From NCBI GenBank assembly GCA_905221605.1, contig CAJNDS010002266.1, positions 178,728 to 242,727 on the forward strand: a DNA stretch of 64,000 nucleotides, in the 5' to 3' direction. The notes below the pieces were generated by a model that worked only from the letters and a program-made list of their open reading frames with translations, was not told the origin of the DNA and did not search any database. Both the position numbers and the translations under genes were made by a program. Source of the DNA: Symbiodinium natans (taxonomy: Eukaryota; Sar; Dinophyceae; Suessiales; Symbiodiniaceae). Below are positions 36,891 to 48,084 of the stretch, piece after piece (position 1 is the first letter of the stretch; every line of letters begins with the position of its first letter).

Positions 36891-38390
36891 TGCGGTGTAT
36901 CGAAGGTCGCAGGTTTTTGGCCTTTTTTTCGAGTGTCGGGTTTAGGGTTTCGCGGCCGACTGGAAGACGAACCACGGACTCTTTGTCTTCGATGGACTCG
37001 TGCAAAGAGCCGGTAAACTAATGACCCTTTACGGTCCTTGAATGACTTGGGGTTAGGGTTTGCTTTTGCGGTGTATAGAATTTTCTACTCTAAGCTCTGA
37101 TTCGGGGGGGGGGGGGGGGGCAGCTGATGGTCAATGCAACGAGCTTTTCTTGTTGTGCAGGCGGAAAGCTACCTGCACCACCCAGGCAACCTTGCGGAAC
37201 GCCTCAGCCAAGTGTCAAGTCTACCAAACCTGTAAGAAAAAACCCAGGAACCAAGAACTGCTGGGTGGTTCAGGTATGTGGTGGTGTCTGAGACGTGGGA
37301 AGCGACAAAAAACAAACGATTTCTCAGCACCGCTGGAGCTGGAGGCTATCCATGTGGATTCTCAAGGCCTCTCGTGTCTGAGTAGTGGGGTTCCAATGTC
37401 CCCATGAGCTTGCAAGTATCGTGGATTTGGGTGTATGAATTCAACTCTATATGTATCTGTATATGTGTGTGTTTACTGATTGCATATCTTTGCGCTGCTC
37501 CTGCGCTGCACATTCAAATCAGAAGCATGAAAGTGCAAAGCCTGCAGAAACTTCAGTTAAACCCTGAAATGCCCGACCTTAGGCACCCTGACCCGATAAG
37601 GAAGGCCCCCAGCTGCTGCAAAGTAGGTGCAAATATCTCTCCGCCCCTGACTCCGGGGATAAACAAAGCACAGAGCTACTTGTAAGGGCAACCCCTAAAC
37701 CCTACAGAAGGTGTTGGGCCAAGGGCGCAGTAGAAAGATGAAATCAGTCAGCCGCGCATTTTTGCAAGCAGGCTCGAATTAAAGCTCGGGTGACACGCGA
37801 GAACGCGGCGTAACTCTATGCGAAAACAGGTGCCGACGGCGAGCAGCCTTCACAACAAGATCTAAACTTACCCTATAAATCTAAAGCCCTAATGCCCGAG
37901 AACCCTGAACCCTAAACCCTGAACCCTGACACCCCATCTAGCCGTTAGAGTTAGCAACCAACCTCAGTCCGTACGTACAGTAGGCTCAGCATTTACATGG
38001 CCGTCGGCATCGGACTCATTTCTTCGCCTGCGCCACAAGATGCTCTTGAATTATATATATATAGGCGGAATGTGGGGCATTTCAGGTTTAGGGTTTGTAA
38101 GGTTTAGGGCTTTAGGTTTATAGGCTTTCGTGCAAGGGTTGTACTGCTGTGTTGGGGCACAGGTACTCCAAGTGGAAAGTATGCACTTTCAACGTGAGCT
38201 CAGCTCAGCACCCTGCAGGACCTCTGCACCCTCCCCCCCCAAAACTCTAAACCACAAAACCCCAAGACCCAACACCCTAACTTGAAGGCCCCAAAGCAAT
38301 GACGGCACCGGGCATAGCGCGGAGCCCGAACTTCGGAGGACCCGCCGGTCGCATCCCTGTCCCATGAAACCCTAAGCCCCGAACCTCTTC
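36890..38390. other. no gene recognised
   Basis: Contains a long G-run (37104-37122), an AT-rich stretch at 37430-37500 and degenerate repeats. Open frames are short and unconvincing. Confidence 0.6.
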
Positions 38391-38542
38391 GGGTAGTTAC
38401 ATGGTCCCTTAGTATGGGCCCTTAAAAGGGCACCCCTTATCTACCCCTTACATACCCTGTACAAACAAAGGGCCCATACATCAGAACCCTTGAAAGGAGG
38501 TACGGGACCATACTGAGGGCCTAAGGGCCCATGAAACTACCC
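38391..38542. mobile_element. MITE-like family 5, copy B
   Basis: 152 bp with ends GGGTAGTTACATGGTCCCTT and AAGGGCCCATGAAACTACCC, imperfect inverted repeats. It shares internal GGGCCCATACATCAGAACCC with the copy at 24054. Confidence 0.7.
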
Positions 38543-38800
38543 TATGACAACCCGAAACCCGAAACCCTAAACCCTATAAACCCCAAACCCTCATCAGCCC
38601 CAAGCTCCCACGCGTCCTGTACCATTGGTCCCAACAGCGCCGACGCCGCGGAGGACGTGTTCAGGCCGCTGATGACCTGAGCGGAAAGTTGGCAACATTG
38701 CGCGGCCCCCCTCCCTGACTCCCTGTTGTGCAAACTGCCCGTGTAGCAACCGAATAGACCTCTCTGCCAGCTTTTTGGCGGCTGCCTCCCACCCTAGCAG

Positions 38801-40007
38801 TCATGGGTGGGGAAAGCGGGCGGACCTGAGAGTTCCTGCATGGCCCTCCAAAAGGAGCAAGCACTTACCGGTGGCCACATCCCAAAGGCGTGCGCGGGCA
38901 TCTGTTGATGCGGTGAGTACGCAGGCGCCATCGTGTGACAAGGAAGCTGAGGTCATAGCAGCACCTGGAACTGCGAACGTCTGTACCAAGGCTTCAGTCT
39001 CAGCGCTCCAAAGCTTTGCAGCCGTAGAGCGGCTCCGGCCAATTGTCAGTGCAAACCGCTCATGAAAGAGCTCACCGAACGACACAAATTCGTCATGGCC
39101 AAAGACAATGCGGCCCTTGGGAAAGATTGCAGCATCCCAGAGCTGCGCCAAAGGGTCATACCCGCTTGCTCTCATGAACATCTTCCGCTCGCCCACGAAA
39201 CAAGCTGAGAGGAGTTCATCTCTGTCCAACTCGGCAAGTGTTTGCCAGGAGCCAGCCTTGACATCCCAGAGTAGCAGGTGTCCACTCTCACATGTGGTCA
39301 TCATCAGCGTCTCATCGTCCGACAATGCCACGGACGTCACATTGTCTCCGCAGACGAAACTCTGCAGGCACTGACCTGTCTCAACGTCCCACATCTTCGC
39401 AGCACCATCTGCAGAGCAAGTGAAACACTTCGAGCCTTCCTTGCAGAAAACTGCAGAATTCACAGCGCCTTCATGCCCTGTAAAGTCTTGAACACAGCAC
39501 CCTTGTGCTATGCTCCAGAACTTTGCCGTGTGATCGGCGCTCGCTGTGAGAATGAATGCCTTGTCTGGCGAAAAGACGGCGCAGGAAACTCCTGCCTGGT
39601 GGCCGCTGAAGGTGCGCAGGCATTCGCCCGTCTGTGTGTGCCATATCCTTAACTTCTCCAATGACCAAGGGAAAAAAGCTTAAACTTTACTATTCCTACT
39701 AACTCTAAGGAATCAGGAAACCCAAAAGTTTCGAGTTCAGGTATTGGCCAAGTATCTTTGCTGTGCCGTCATCTGAGCAGGTCAGGAACCCGTCCGGAAC
39801 TTGCAGCACCAATGAGAGGTCCAAATCTCCCATGTGCGCCTCCTCCGCACCCTCGAGCTCCTCCAGTTCGCGGCCAGCATGGTAGAGTTTCACAGTGCCA
39901 GCAGGGACCGCCAACTTCTTTGCAACGGCTTGGCGGATATCTCCAACACCAGCACATTCCAACGCGAGCACCTCTTCTCCCTGCAGGTTCACCACAGAAA
40001 CTCGCAT
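38801..40007 (-). CDS. ubiquitin-like + WD40 repeat protein, two exons
   Basis: Exon 1 is 40007-39757 and exon 2 is 39647-38801, giving 365 residues. The ATG at 40007 follows an in-frame TAG. Residues 1-75 are a ubiquitin-like beta-grasp (MRVSVVNLQGEEVLALEC, then VKLYHAGRELEELEG). The rest is about seven WD40 blades with G-H and W-D signatures (TAKIWHTQTGECL, LTASADHTAKFWS, CSADGAAKMWDVETG, LTASTDARARLWDVATG). The last blade is cut short after GHAGTLRSARF. The 109-bp intron is GA-AG: GCAAA|GATAC donor, TTAAG|GATATGG acceptor, restoring D-G-T-A-K-I-W exactly. WD40 propellers are scaffolds; with a ubiquitin-like head a role in regulated protein assembly or turnover is possible, but this is inference. 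Confidence 0.9.
39648..39756 (-). other. 109-bp GA-AG intron of the WD40 gene
   Basis: It interrupts a WD motif, so the splice point is fixed by protein conservation. It starts GATACTTGG and ends GAAGTTAAG. Moving the split one base gives AT-GG, so the only alternatives are both non-GT. Confidence 0.8.
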
Positions 40008-40619
40008 CTTCCTATGCGGCCAGATAGCCTACTCTCAGTCCCAAACTCTTTCAGACTCTCGGCGAGACCCTATAACACCAGGTCAATACAAACACTACAA
40101 AGTGATCGGAACTGCTCGTGTCATATGATGGCAGGTGCGGTGAAACAGTGCAGGACCTTCTCTATTCACAAAAGGACCATATTCACGCTCGCTGAAACAA
40201 CCGCCTCGCCTTAAGCCGCGGAGTTGTCCCGAAATGAGCCAAACCCAGCAACTGGTTTGTAGCAATCACGGCATGGCCCTACAGCCTAAACCCCAAACCC
40301 GAAATTCTAAAGCCGAGACCATTCAGAACACGTCAGCTGTTGAAACCACGTACAAACCTGGGTCACTTCCCGCAAAGCGTGGAGCTCTACTGACTCCCGG
40401 TCCCACCTACTACTGGCGTTGCCCCTAAAATGCGCTCTAAACAATAACCGCCGTAAACCCCGTAGATGGTAGCGATCATCCTTTTACCAATTGCTCATTC
40501 ATAATGCCGAAAACCATCAGAGCACTGACAGAGGCCGTGACGGTTTTCGATTCCCCTTTGGGGCGTGAAGCCTTTGGTTTCGCAGCCTGTCGCAGAAGTC
40601 AGGCAAAAGGCGGTGCGTA

Positions 40620-40637
40620 GGTGCATATCTGTATATC

Positions 40638-40668
<31 letters not shown>

Positions 40669-40838
40669 GTGCATATATATATATGTATATACATGTATAC
40701 ATATATACCATATGTATATATGTATATACAGTCATATGAACAGATTCTGTGGGGAGTTCTCTGCATGATGGTCCCTTTACGGTTTCGACTATAGTTCGAG
40801 CCCCCCCCCCCCCCCCCCGAGAAGCCCACAACTTCTAC

Positions 40839-40878
<40 letters not shown>

Positions 40879-41000
40879 ATATATATATATATACATCTGT
40901 ACATTGGGTTTATACATATATATATATATAAACATACACACATATATATATATATATGTGTGTCTGTGTGTGTATGTGTATATATATATAGAGAGATAGA
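40620..41000. repeat. cluster of (TA)n, (CT)n and C-run tracts
   Basis: TA/TATG runs at 40630-40735 and 40876-40995, a 19-base C-run near 40802, and (CT)n at 40843-40874. Open frames through it are artefacts. Confidence 0.9.
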
Positions 41001-41101
41001 TTTCTAACCGGAACTATCTAGGCAAGATTCATTACCATGCCCGTTGGGTGTTACAAGATCAGCCAGATAAGTCGCAAAGCACCTCTTGAAAAGAGGATAG
41101 G

Positions 41102-41220
41102 TATACTTGGTAGCCACGTAACCATAATTGTTTAAGGGTACCTTTCTTTGGTTGGTTACTTTAGAAGGGGAAACCAGAACCAAATAAAGGGTGCAGGGTA
41201 CCACTGGGCGACCAAGTATA
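41102..41220. mobile_element. MITE-like family 2, copy B
   Basis: 119 bp with TIR TATACTTGG at both ends and inner inverted motifs GGGTACC plus AACCAAA/TTTGGTT. It shares GGGTACCACTGGG with copy A at 4662. Confidence 0.7.
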
Positions 41221-41229
41221 AGGCATGAG

Positions 41230-43290
41230 TCGAAGGACAGAAGGACCGAGGACTCTGAGCTTGAAGTCCGCTAGAGCTGTCTAGGGTCTAGGATAAACCC
41301 TAACCCTAAACCCTAAACCCGAAACCCTAAACCCTAAACCCTAAACCCTACACCCTAACCCTAAGTACGTTGGCAAGGAGTATGGAGGTAGCCCTTAAGG
41401 CCCTCACGGCGGATGCGGCGCCCGCGTCTGAAGCAGGCGCTGCCTGCACGAACTTTCGGTTTGGAGGTGTGGGGCTTACTAGCGCTTAGGGTTTAGGGTT
41501 TAGGGTTTAGGGTTTCGGGTTAGACACCTCGGCCGCAACAAAACGTCAGCTAACTATGTTGGGGTTTAGGGTTTGGTACCCCCGATTCTACTGCCTATAA
41601 TATTAAGGACGGGATTTATCAAGGGGGAAAATCCACAGGTGAGGGGCTTCCTAGGGTTTCGGGTATGATGAAGCCCTAAACACTACACCCGAAACCCACA
41701 ACTCTTGGGTTTACCAGGGCTTGGGTTTCGGATTGTGGGCTCAGCGCTGTCGAGCCTAAACCGACAGATTTGCATCCTCTCATCTCAACAAGGGGTGGGG
41801 GGGTTTCCGAAGTTAGGGGGTACCTGTTGAGATAAAAGGGGCCCCTTCCTTTCGTAAAGCCCCCATGAAGCATCCCAGTCATGTCGCAGCATTAACGGGG
41901 TTTGGCTTAGGATGGTCTTGGGTTCCCAGGGGGGGATGTCAGGGAAGCTCCCCAGGGGACGGCCATGAAGTATTGCGTTGCTACACTTTTTGTCGTCATG
42001 GCTTCTTGAGCTGGGTTCGCTTCTCGCTGACCCAGCCCAGGACAGACGCAGCATCCCTCCTGGCAGAGTTTGTCAGATTCTTGGGGGCAACTTGCAACGA
42101 GGCGTTGCTCAGGATTCGAAAGGGGAAGGTCTCATGAGAGCCCCCCACATCGTCCATTTAGGGGTTCATTGGCGTGAGTTTGCAACCAGAGTCACTCCTC
42201 GCCTCTCTCCCCCTTGCCTTCCCTTTCCCCGAAAGCCTACAGCAAGCCAAACAGGCATGTGGCTACTATAGGGGCCTGAATAATTGGAATAGGCTTGGGG
42301 GGGTTCTCTTAGTACCACTAGAAAGGGACCACAAGGGAATACTCTTAGTAATTATCCCGACCCCTATATTACCTTGCCCCCACACACAGCTACAAAAATG
42401 CATCTCCACCGCCGCTCCTCCAGCGGTCAAACTGGATGAGCCTGAGCTTGCCAGTCTCCTCAGCGCAACATGAGCTTACCCTCCCCAGCGTGCACCCCCG
42501 CCCGCACCCCGCCACCCCCCCCCCCAAAAAAAAAAAAAGAATAAACAGTAATCATAATAATACTAATAATAATGATACAAACCAGAAAAACAATGAAAAT
42601 GACAATAACAACAGCAACAATAACAAAAAAAGGAATAGTAACAAAGGTCCCCTCCAGCCACAAGACCACATACGACGTGACGCTTCACCCTAAACCCTGA
42701 ACCATTTTTTCTGTGGGACAAAATCCCTTCAGGAGTCTGGGCTTGGGAAATCCCCCTCTTGGTGTGAGGATATGTCGCCGGGAAAACGGACCATGTGTGT
42801 GGATGCGGTGTGTTTGTAGAATGCAATTTGGAGGTTGCCGAACTTGGGTTTGAGGGTGTAGGGTGTAGGGTTTGGGGTTCGTAGTAGGGCTTGAGGGCTT
42901 GGGGCGCTTTGGGGTGAGGATGCTGCATGACAGCCAAGTGACGTCCTGATCTGTGGTTCCCGGAAACCCAAAACAACACCCAAATCCAGCCCAAGTGAGG
43001 GCTTAGCAAGATTTAGCCTGGCATCCGGGTTCCGCCGCAGCAAAATCAATGTCGGAAAAGCCTTGGCAAGCAAGGTCTCAGGACCTGAACCGAAATCCCA
43101 AACCCAAAGCACTCTAGGGTTTACTTAGGATTCTGGTAGGTCGTAATGGGCTCGGGTTATTTTCCTTCCACTATGGGCTGCGAGCCGACGCGGAGCTTCC
43201 TACGATTTTGAGCCTTGACTCGTGGCCAGGTGCTTTACAGGCACGACCCCCTGAACCCGAAATGGAAGCCATCAGATTCAGGGCTTAGGG
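41230..43290. other. intergenic region between reductase and WD40 genes
   Basis: TTTAGGG/CCCTAAA repeats, TIR elements, a C/A homopolymer with an AT-rich tract (42510-42640) and two exon-like islands (41380-41470, open on both strands; about 42000-42130 plus). No gene was assembled. Confidence 0.5.
42264..42371. mobile_element. MITE-like family 4, copy B
   Basis: Ends TACTATAGGGGCCTGAATAA and ATTATCCCGACCCCTATA, inverted. The interior AGAAAGGGACCAC is related to copy A. Confidence 0.65.
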
Positions 43291-43294
43291 TTGA

Positions 43295-43420
43295 CTACTA
43301 AATGTGCTCATAAGAACCCCCCCCAAAAAAAATAACTAAACAAGAATGCTTATGTCACCCTAATCAGGAAGAGTCTTTTGTTTTTTTTTTTTTGGGGGGG
43401 GGTTCTTAAGCAAGTGGTAG
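43295..43420. mobile_element. MITE-like family 3, copy B
   Basis: 126 bp, ends CTACTAAATGTGCTCATAAG and CTTAAGCAAGTGGTAG, inverted. Long A- and T-runs flank a centre with AATCAGGAAGA. Confidence 0.65.
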
Positions 43421-43563
43421 CTTCGGGTCTCAACTTCAGGTCTCATCCTCTCGACCCTCAATGGCGTCGGACTCGCCCCTCAATGCCCAAAAGGAGGCCA
43501 GGGTGGACCCTAAACCCTAATCCCCTAATCCCTAAACCCAAGACCTGGTGTAGGGCTTAGGGC

Positions 43564-43649
43564 TTAAAGGGGCTCGTAGAGTAAGATGCCCAGCCCGGGA
43601 GCATTGATGTCGAAGCCAGCGTCCACAGCCACTTTGGGCAAGTCGTTGC
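43564..43649 (-). CDS. terminal exon of the reductase gene
   Basis: Starts CCCAG|GCAACG in phase 1, reads NDLPKVAVDAGFDINAPGLG and ends EPL with TAA. The phase match with the CGHC exon is exact and the total coding length is a multiple of three. It ends the thioredoxin-like domain earlier than usual. Confidence 0.65.
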
Positions 43650-46600
43650 CTGGGCTGGCGGTCTTCTTTCATGCATCTACGCGCCCGGCAACTTGGCATT
43701 ACCCCCATTTGCCCAAAGTGAGGTCAGGGCGACCGGCCCTCTTACATCCTGCAGGGGCTTGCTAGGAGCCATTAAGCAGTCTTTAGGACATTTCAAGGTT
43801 CCATGGTTGTGGTCCTAGTTTAACCTGAAGGCTCCAAATAGCCAGAAGCAGGAAATCTGGGTTTTGGTCTACGTGGTGCAAGGGTAAGAGTTCTCAAGTC
43901 ACCAGCCTCTCCCACAACCCATCTCCGATCCTGAAGCATCCTTCGAGCCCGCCAGCTCTTCGAAGTCCCATGCTGTCCGGTTGGCTGTACAAATCCATGC
44001 GCGCGGGCGTGACTTCGCCTGCCTGATAGGTTGGTTAAGGCCTGCTTTGGGGCATGGAACCACAGAACCCTAAGGCTCTAGGAAACTAGGAGACTTGGGT
44101 CACTGGAGCCTTTGACATTCCAGGTTTCTGATGGATATGTTGCAAGGGGACCACGCTCTGGGCTACATGTGAGCCTTGCAATCGTTTCAGACCTACAGGG
44201 TTTAGGGTTGAGGCTTTCGGGCTGTAAGTGTGCATTGGCTGGCGAGTATACCTCGTTAGCTCTTTTGTTCTGCATTCTGGGAGGGCAGAAAATCGGCTCT
44301 CCTGTAAGCTCGACTCACGACAGTCAGGTCCACTCGGATCTTCAACATGCACACGAAACAAGGTGGAAGCTGCAAGTCCCATGAAGACGAAAAAGAACCG
44401 AACATGAACCCGAAACCCTTAACCCCTGCAGCCACCTGTTAAATCAAGCTGTCATGCGTAATTGCAAAGTGAACACAGATGTATGCAACAGGGGCCAAGA
44501 TGATTGCCATATATTGCCATACAAGTACATACAATAGAAAGCTACACGCAGCACCCTTCCAACTAATTTAGGCCCCTCTATACTCAGGTCCTTCGCAAGG
44601 CGGTTGGCAATCTCCGCATAGGTGGGCGCAAAGTGGGTGCAGTGACCGCACATGGGCGAGTAGAACCTGGCAGGGTTCCCAGCGCCTAGGGGTCTACCCC
44701 CTATGAACCCTTCGCCCGAACTCAAGGAAGGTTTTGCCGATTTTTGACGTATTCCGACAGGGATCCCGACTACGGACCCCAACAGCCACAATGCCAAGTT
44801 TACGCCGTCCTCTGAGCAGATTGCAGGGCAGCCTCTAGCTATAGGGTTTAGGGCTTGGGAGTGCGAATCTTGTCAGGTACCGACGCGCCCCGAAACCCGA
44901 AACCCGAAACCCAAAACCCGAAACCCTAACCCTGAAACCCTAACCCTGAAACCCTCTGAGGACTCAAGGTACCGAAGCCGGGGCGCTCGATAAGCATGTC
45001 CTGCTTTGCCTGCAGGACCACTTCCTTGACATGTCTTCGTGGGGTTTCAAAAGGAGCCTATCTACAGACACCCCCCCAAGCCCTAAACCCTAAACCCTAA
45101 GCCCTAGACCCTAGACCCTAAACCCTAAAGCCTAAAGCCTAAAGCCTAAAGCCTAAAGCCTAAAGCCTAAACAAAAAAAAGTGGCACACAGGGTGCTCGA
45201 AGCCCTGAACCCAAAAAACCCAGGACCGTGGGCCCAAAAACTTTCAGTCATGAGCCTGCAGTCTGGCGGTTTAGGGTTTATAGGGCTTATAGGGTTTATA
45301 CGGTTTATAGTGTTTATAGGGTTTATAGGGCTTATAGGGTTTATAGGGTTTATAGGGTTTTATAGGGTTTTATAGGGTTTTATAGGGTTTGGGTTTATAG
45401 GGTTTATAGGGTTTATAGGGTTCATAGGGTTTTTTGGGTTTTTTGGGTTTTATAGGGTTTGGGTTTATAGGGTTTAGGGCCCTAAGGGGCTGCGGGTCGT
45501 ATATTATGAGTCAGCGAACCACTTCACGCATGCATGCGTGAATACTTCAGAGCTTCCCATATCATCCACAGAAAGGCTACGCCAAGGCCACTCATGAAAG
45601 ATAAAGGTACAAGGCATGCTAGCCTTCGAACCCTAAACCTATAACCCCCCAAAACACCCCAAACCTTCCGCCTTTTTTGGATGTAGCCTTCAATGCAGAA
45701 ATGAGGAAGCCAAGTCACGGGGAAACCTATAAACAGTCCATATGACTAAACCCTAGACCACTAAACCCTAAACCCTAAACCCTAAACCCTAAACCCTAAA
45801 CCCTAAACCCTAAACCCCAAACCCTAAGCCCGGCCGAAACTCTTGGAAGTTGGTCTTGTCCACATCCACGCAGGAAGGGCAGGGAAGGTGGGGCGTGCCA
45901 CTGGACTGCGCCCGCTTGATGCTCGCCCGGGCTTTCCTTCTTTAGGGCTTTAGGGCTGGCAAGGCTTTCGGGCCGAGGGGTTTACGGGTTAGGGTTTAGG
46001 GTTTAGGGTTTAGGGTTTAGGGTTTAGGGTTTAGGGGTTTCAGGGTTTAAGGCTTTCTTCTCTGGTGGCTTAGCGCCCGAAACTGCGGAATTACGAGCCT
46101 GGTATAAGGTAGATGTCAGACAACAAGAAGGTGCGCTGTTCGGTGACGAGAAAAAAAGAAAGATCGGAAGGGTGGACCATGATGGAACCTCAAGGACCAC
46201 TGGGTCAGGGCTGCATCTGCTGTGTGTGTGGGAAGCGCCCGAACTTCAGAACACATCACCCCAACGCCCCTCATAAATCAGAAATGTTAATCCAGGCCCC
46301 CCAACCCTGACCCCATAAACCCTATGGCAAACCCTGACCCGGACCACAAAACTTAATGCATCACATTGGGGCCGCAAGTGCTGGACGTAAGGGGGCAACA
46401 TCCATAGTGGGTTGAGTGAGTGCCCTAGAAGCCTTCCGCAATGGCCACTGCTTCAGCTTTAGGGTAGGGTTTAGAACTTAGGGTTTGGGCTTGGGGTTTG
46501 GATGACCCTTACGACAACCCTCAGTGAAGAGTGCAGTCAAACTTCGCGAGGTGGGTGTGCATACCGCACTCAGTCACCTTCACGCTCTGGTCAAACCGCC

Positions 46601-48007
46601 CTGCTCGTTCCTCCTCATGGCTGGGGGAACTCTTGGGGTTTAGGGTTGAGGGGCTGAGTACCGGGTTTAATGCTTTAGTGGGCTGAACCCTAAACCCGAA
46701 AACCTAAACCGTGTGCTTAGGCTACGAATTTAAGGGCCAGATTGCCGTGATTGAACGGTGGCATCCCGGAAACCTCATGAGACTCCATGGAAGCAGAAGA
46801 GCTCAAGCCTCCAACATGAAAAAGGGTTCAGGGTTTTGGGGTTTTGGGGTTAGGGTTTTGGGTTTGGGGATTCTAGGATGGCTACTAAAACCCTCTGAAA
46901 AAAATAGTCCCAAAGATGGTCCTGTTAAACGCAATCAGGGAAAACATGAAACGTCTCAAGAACCTATCTGGGCTTGGGGTTTAGGGTTTATAGGGTTTAG
47001 GGTTTAGGGTCTAGGGTTTAGGTTTTAGGGTCTAGGGTCTAGGGTCTAGGGCTTAGGGTTTAGGCATCTCCTTGCCTCGCCGTCCTTGACAGGGCGGGTG
47101 TTCATCTCATCGCCGATGGAAGAGAAGCCGCGGTCGTGGAGCACGTTGTAAGGCACGCCGTGCTCCCGTATGTACCTTAGAGGGCTTGGGGTGTAGGGTT
47201 TCAGGGCTGAGGGTTGAGGGACCCTAAACCCTAAACCCTAAACCCTCAACCCTAAACCCTCAACCCTCAACCCTAAAAACTCAACCCTAAAGGGCAGCTT
47301 TTTTCCCCTCTGGGGCGTCTCCGTGAACTCCAGAGGCCAAACCCGAAACTCAACAGTCGAGCTTTGTAAACCCTTTTGAGGGGATGAGTTACCCCATATC
47401 ATCCCTTAAGGTTGGGATTCTCCCCCTTATACTAACAGTCCTTCATAGGGGTGATTATCGCGGGTACCATAAGTGTGTTCTCAGGACTGTTCGCATAAGG
47501 CGGAACATTTAGAGGGTAATGTTGTATCCGCGTTGGGGGTGGGGGGGGCTCCTGAATCAAGTCAAGCTTGCGGGGCTATTCAGGACAACTTTGGGACTAT
47601 CTGGGGGCGACGCACTAAAGCAGGCACGCCGACATGTATAGGGTGGACAAAAAGTACCTAATTCCCTGATTCCCTACGAAAGAAGAATCAGTAGGTACAT
47701 CATGGTAAATACTAGAAGTTTGAGAAACTTGACCTGGTGTTTAGAAAAAACAAAAAAACCCTTATTCCAGGGTGGGTTCTGAGTTGCTTATGAGATGAGA
47801 TGTATGGAACGAGCAAGGATTACTTTGGGGGGGGGCGGGGGTCTTGGACTGCACTAGGGATCTCTTCCCAAATTCTCTACGAAGTTAGCTTATGGTTTAG
47901 GGTACAGAAAGCCTGGATGGTTACAAGGCTTTCGGACTCACACACGCACGCACAGCACAACCTTAAAACCCTCAAACCCAGAACGCTCCAAAAGCCCCCC
48001 CCCCCCC

Positions 48008-48084
<77 letters not shown>

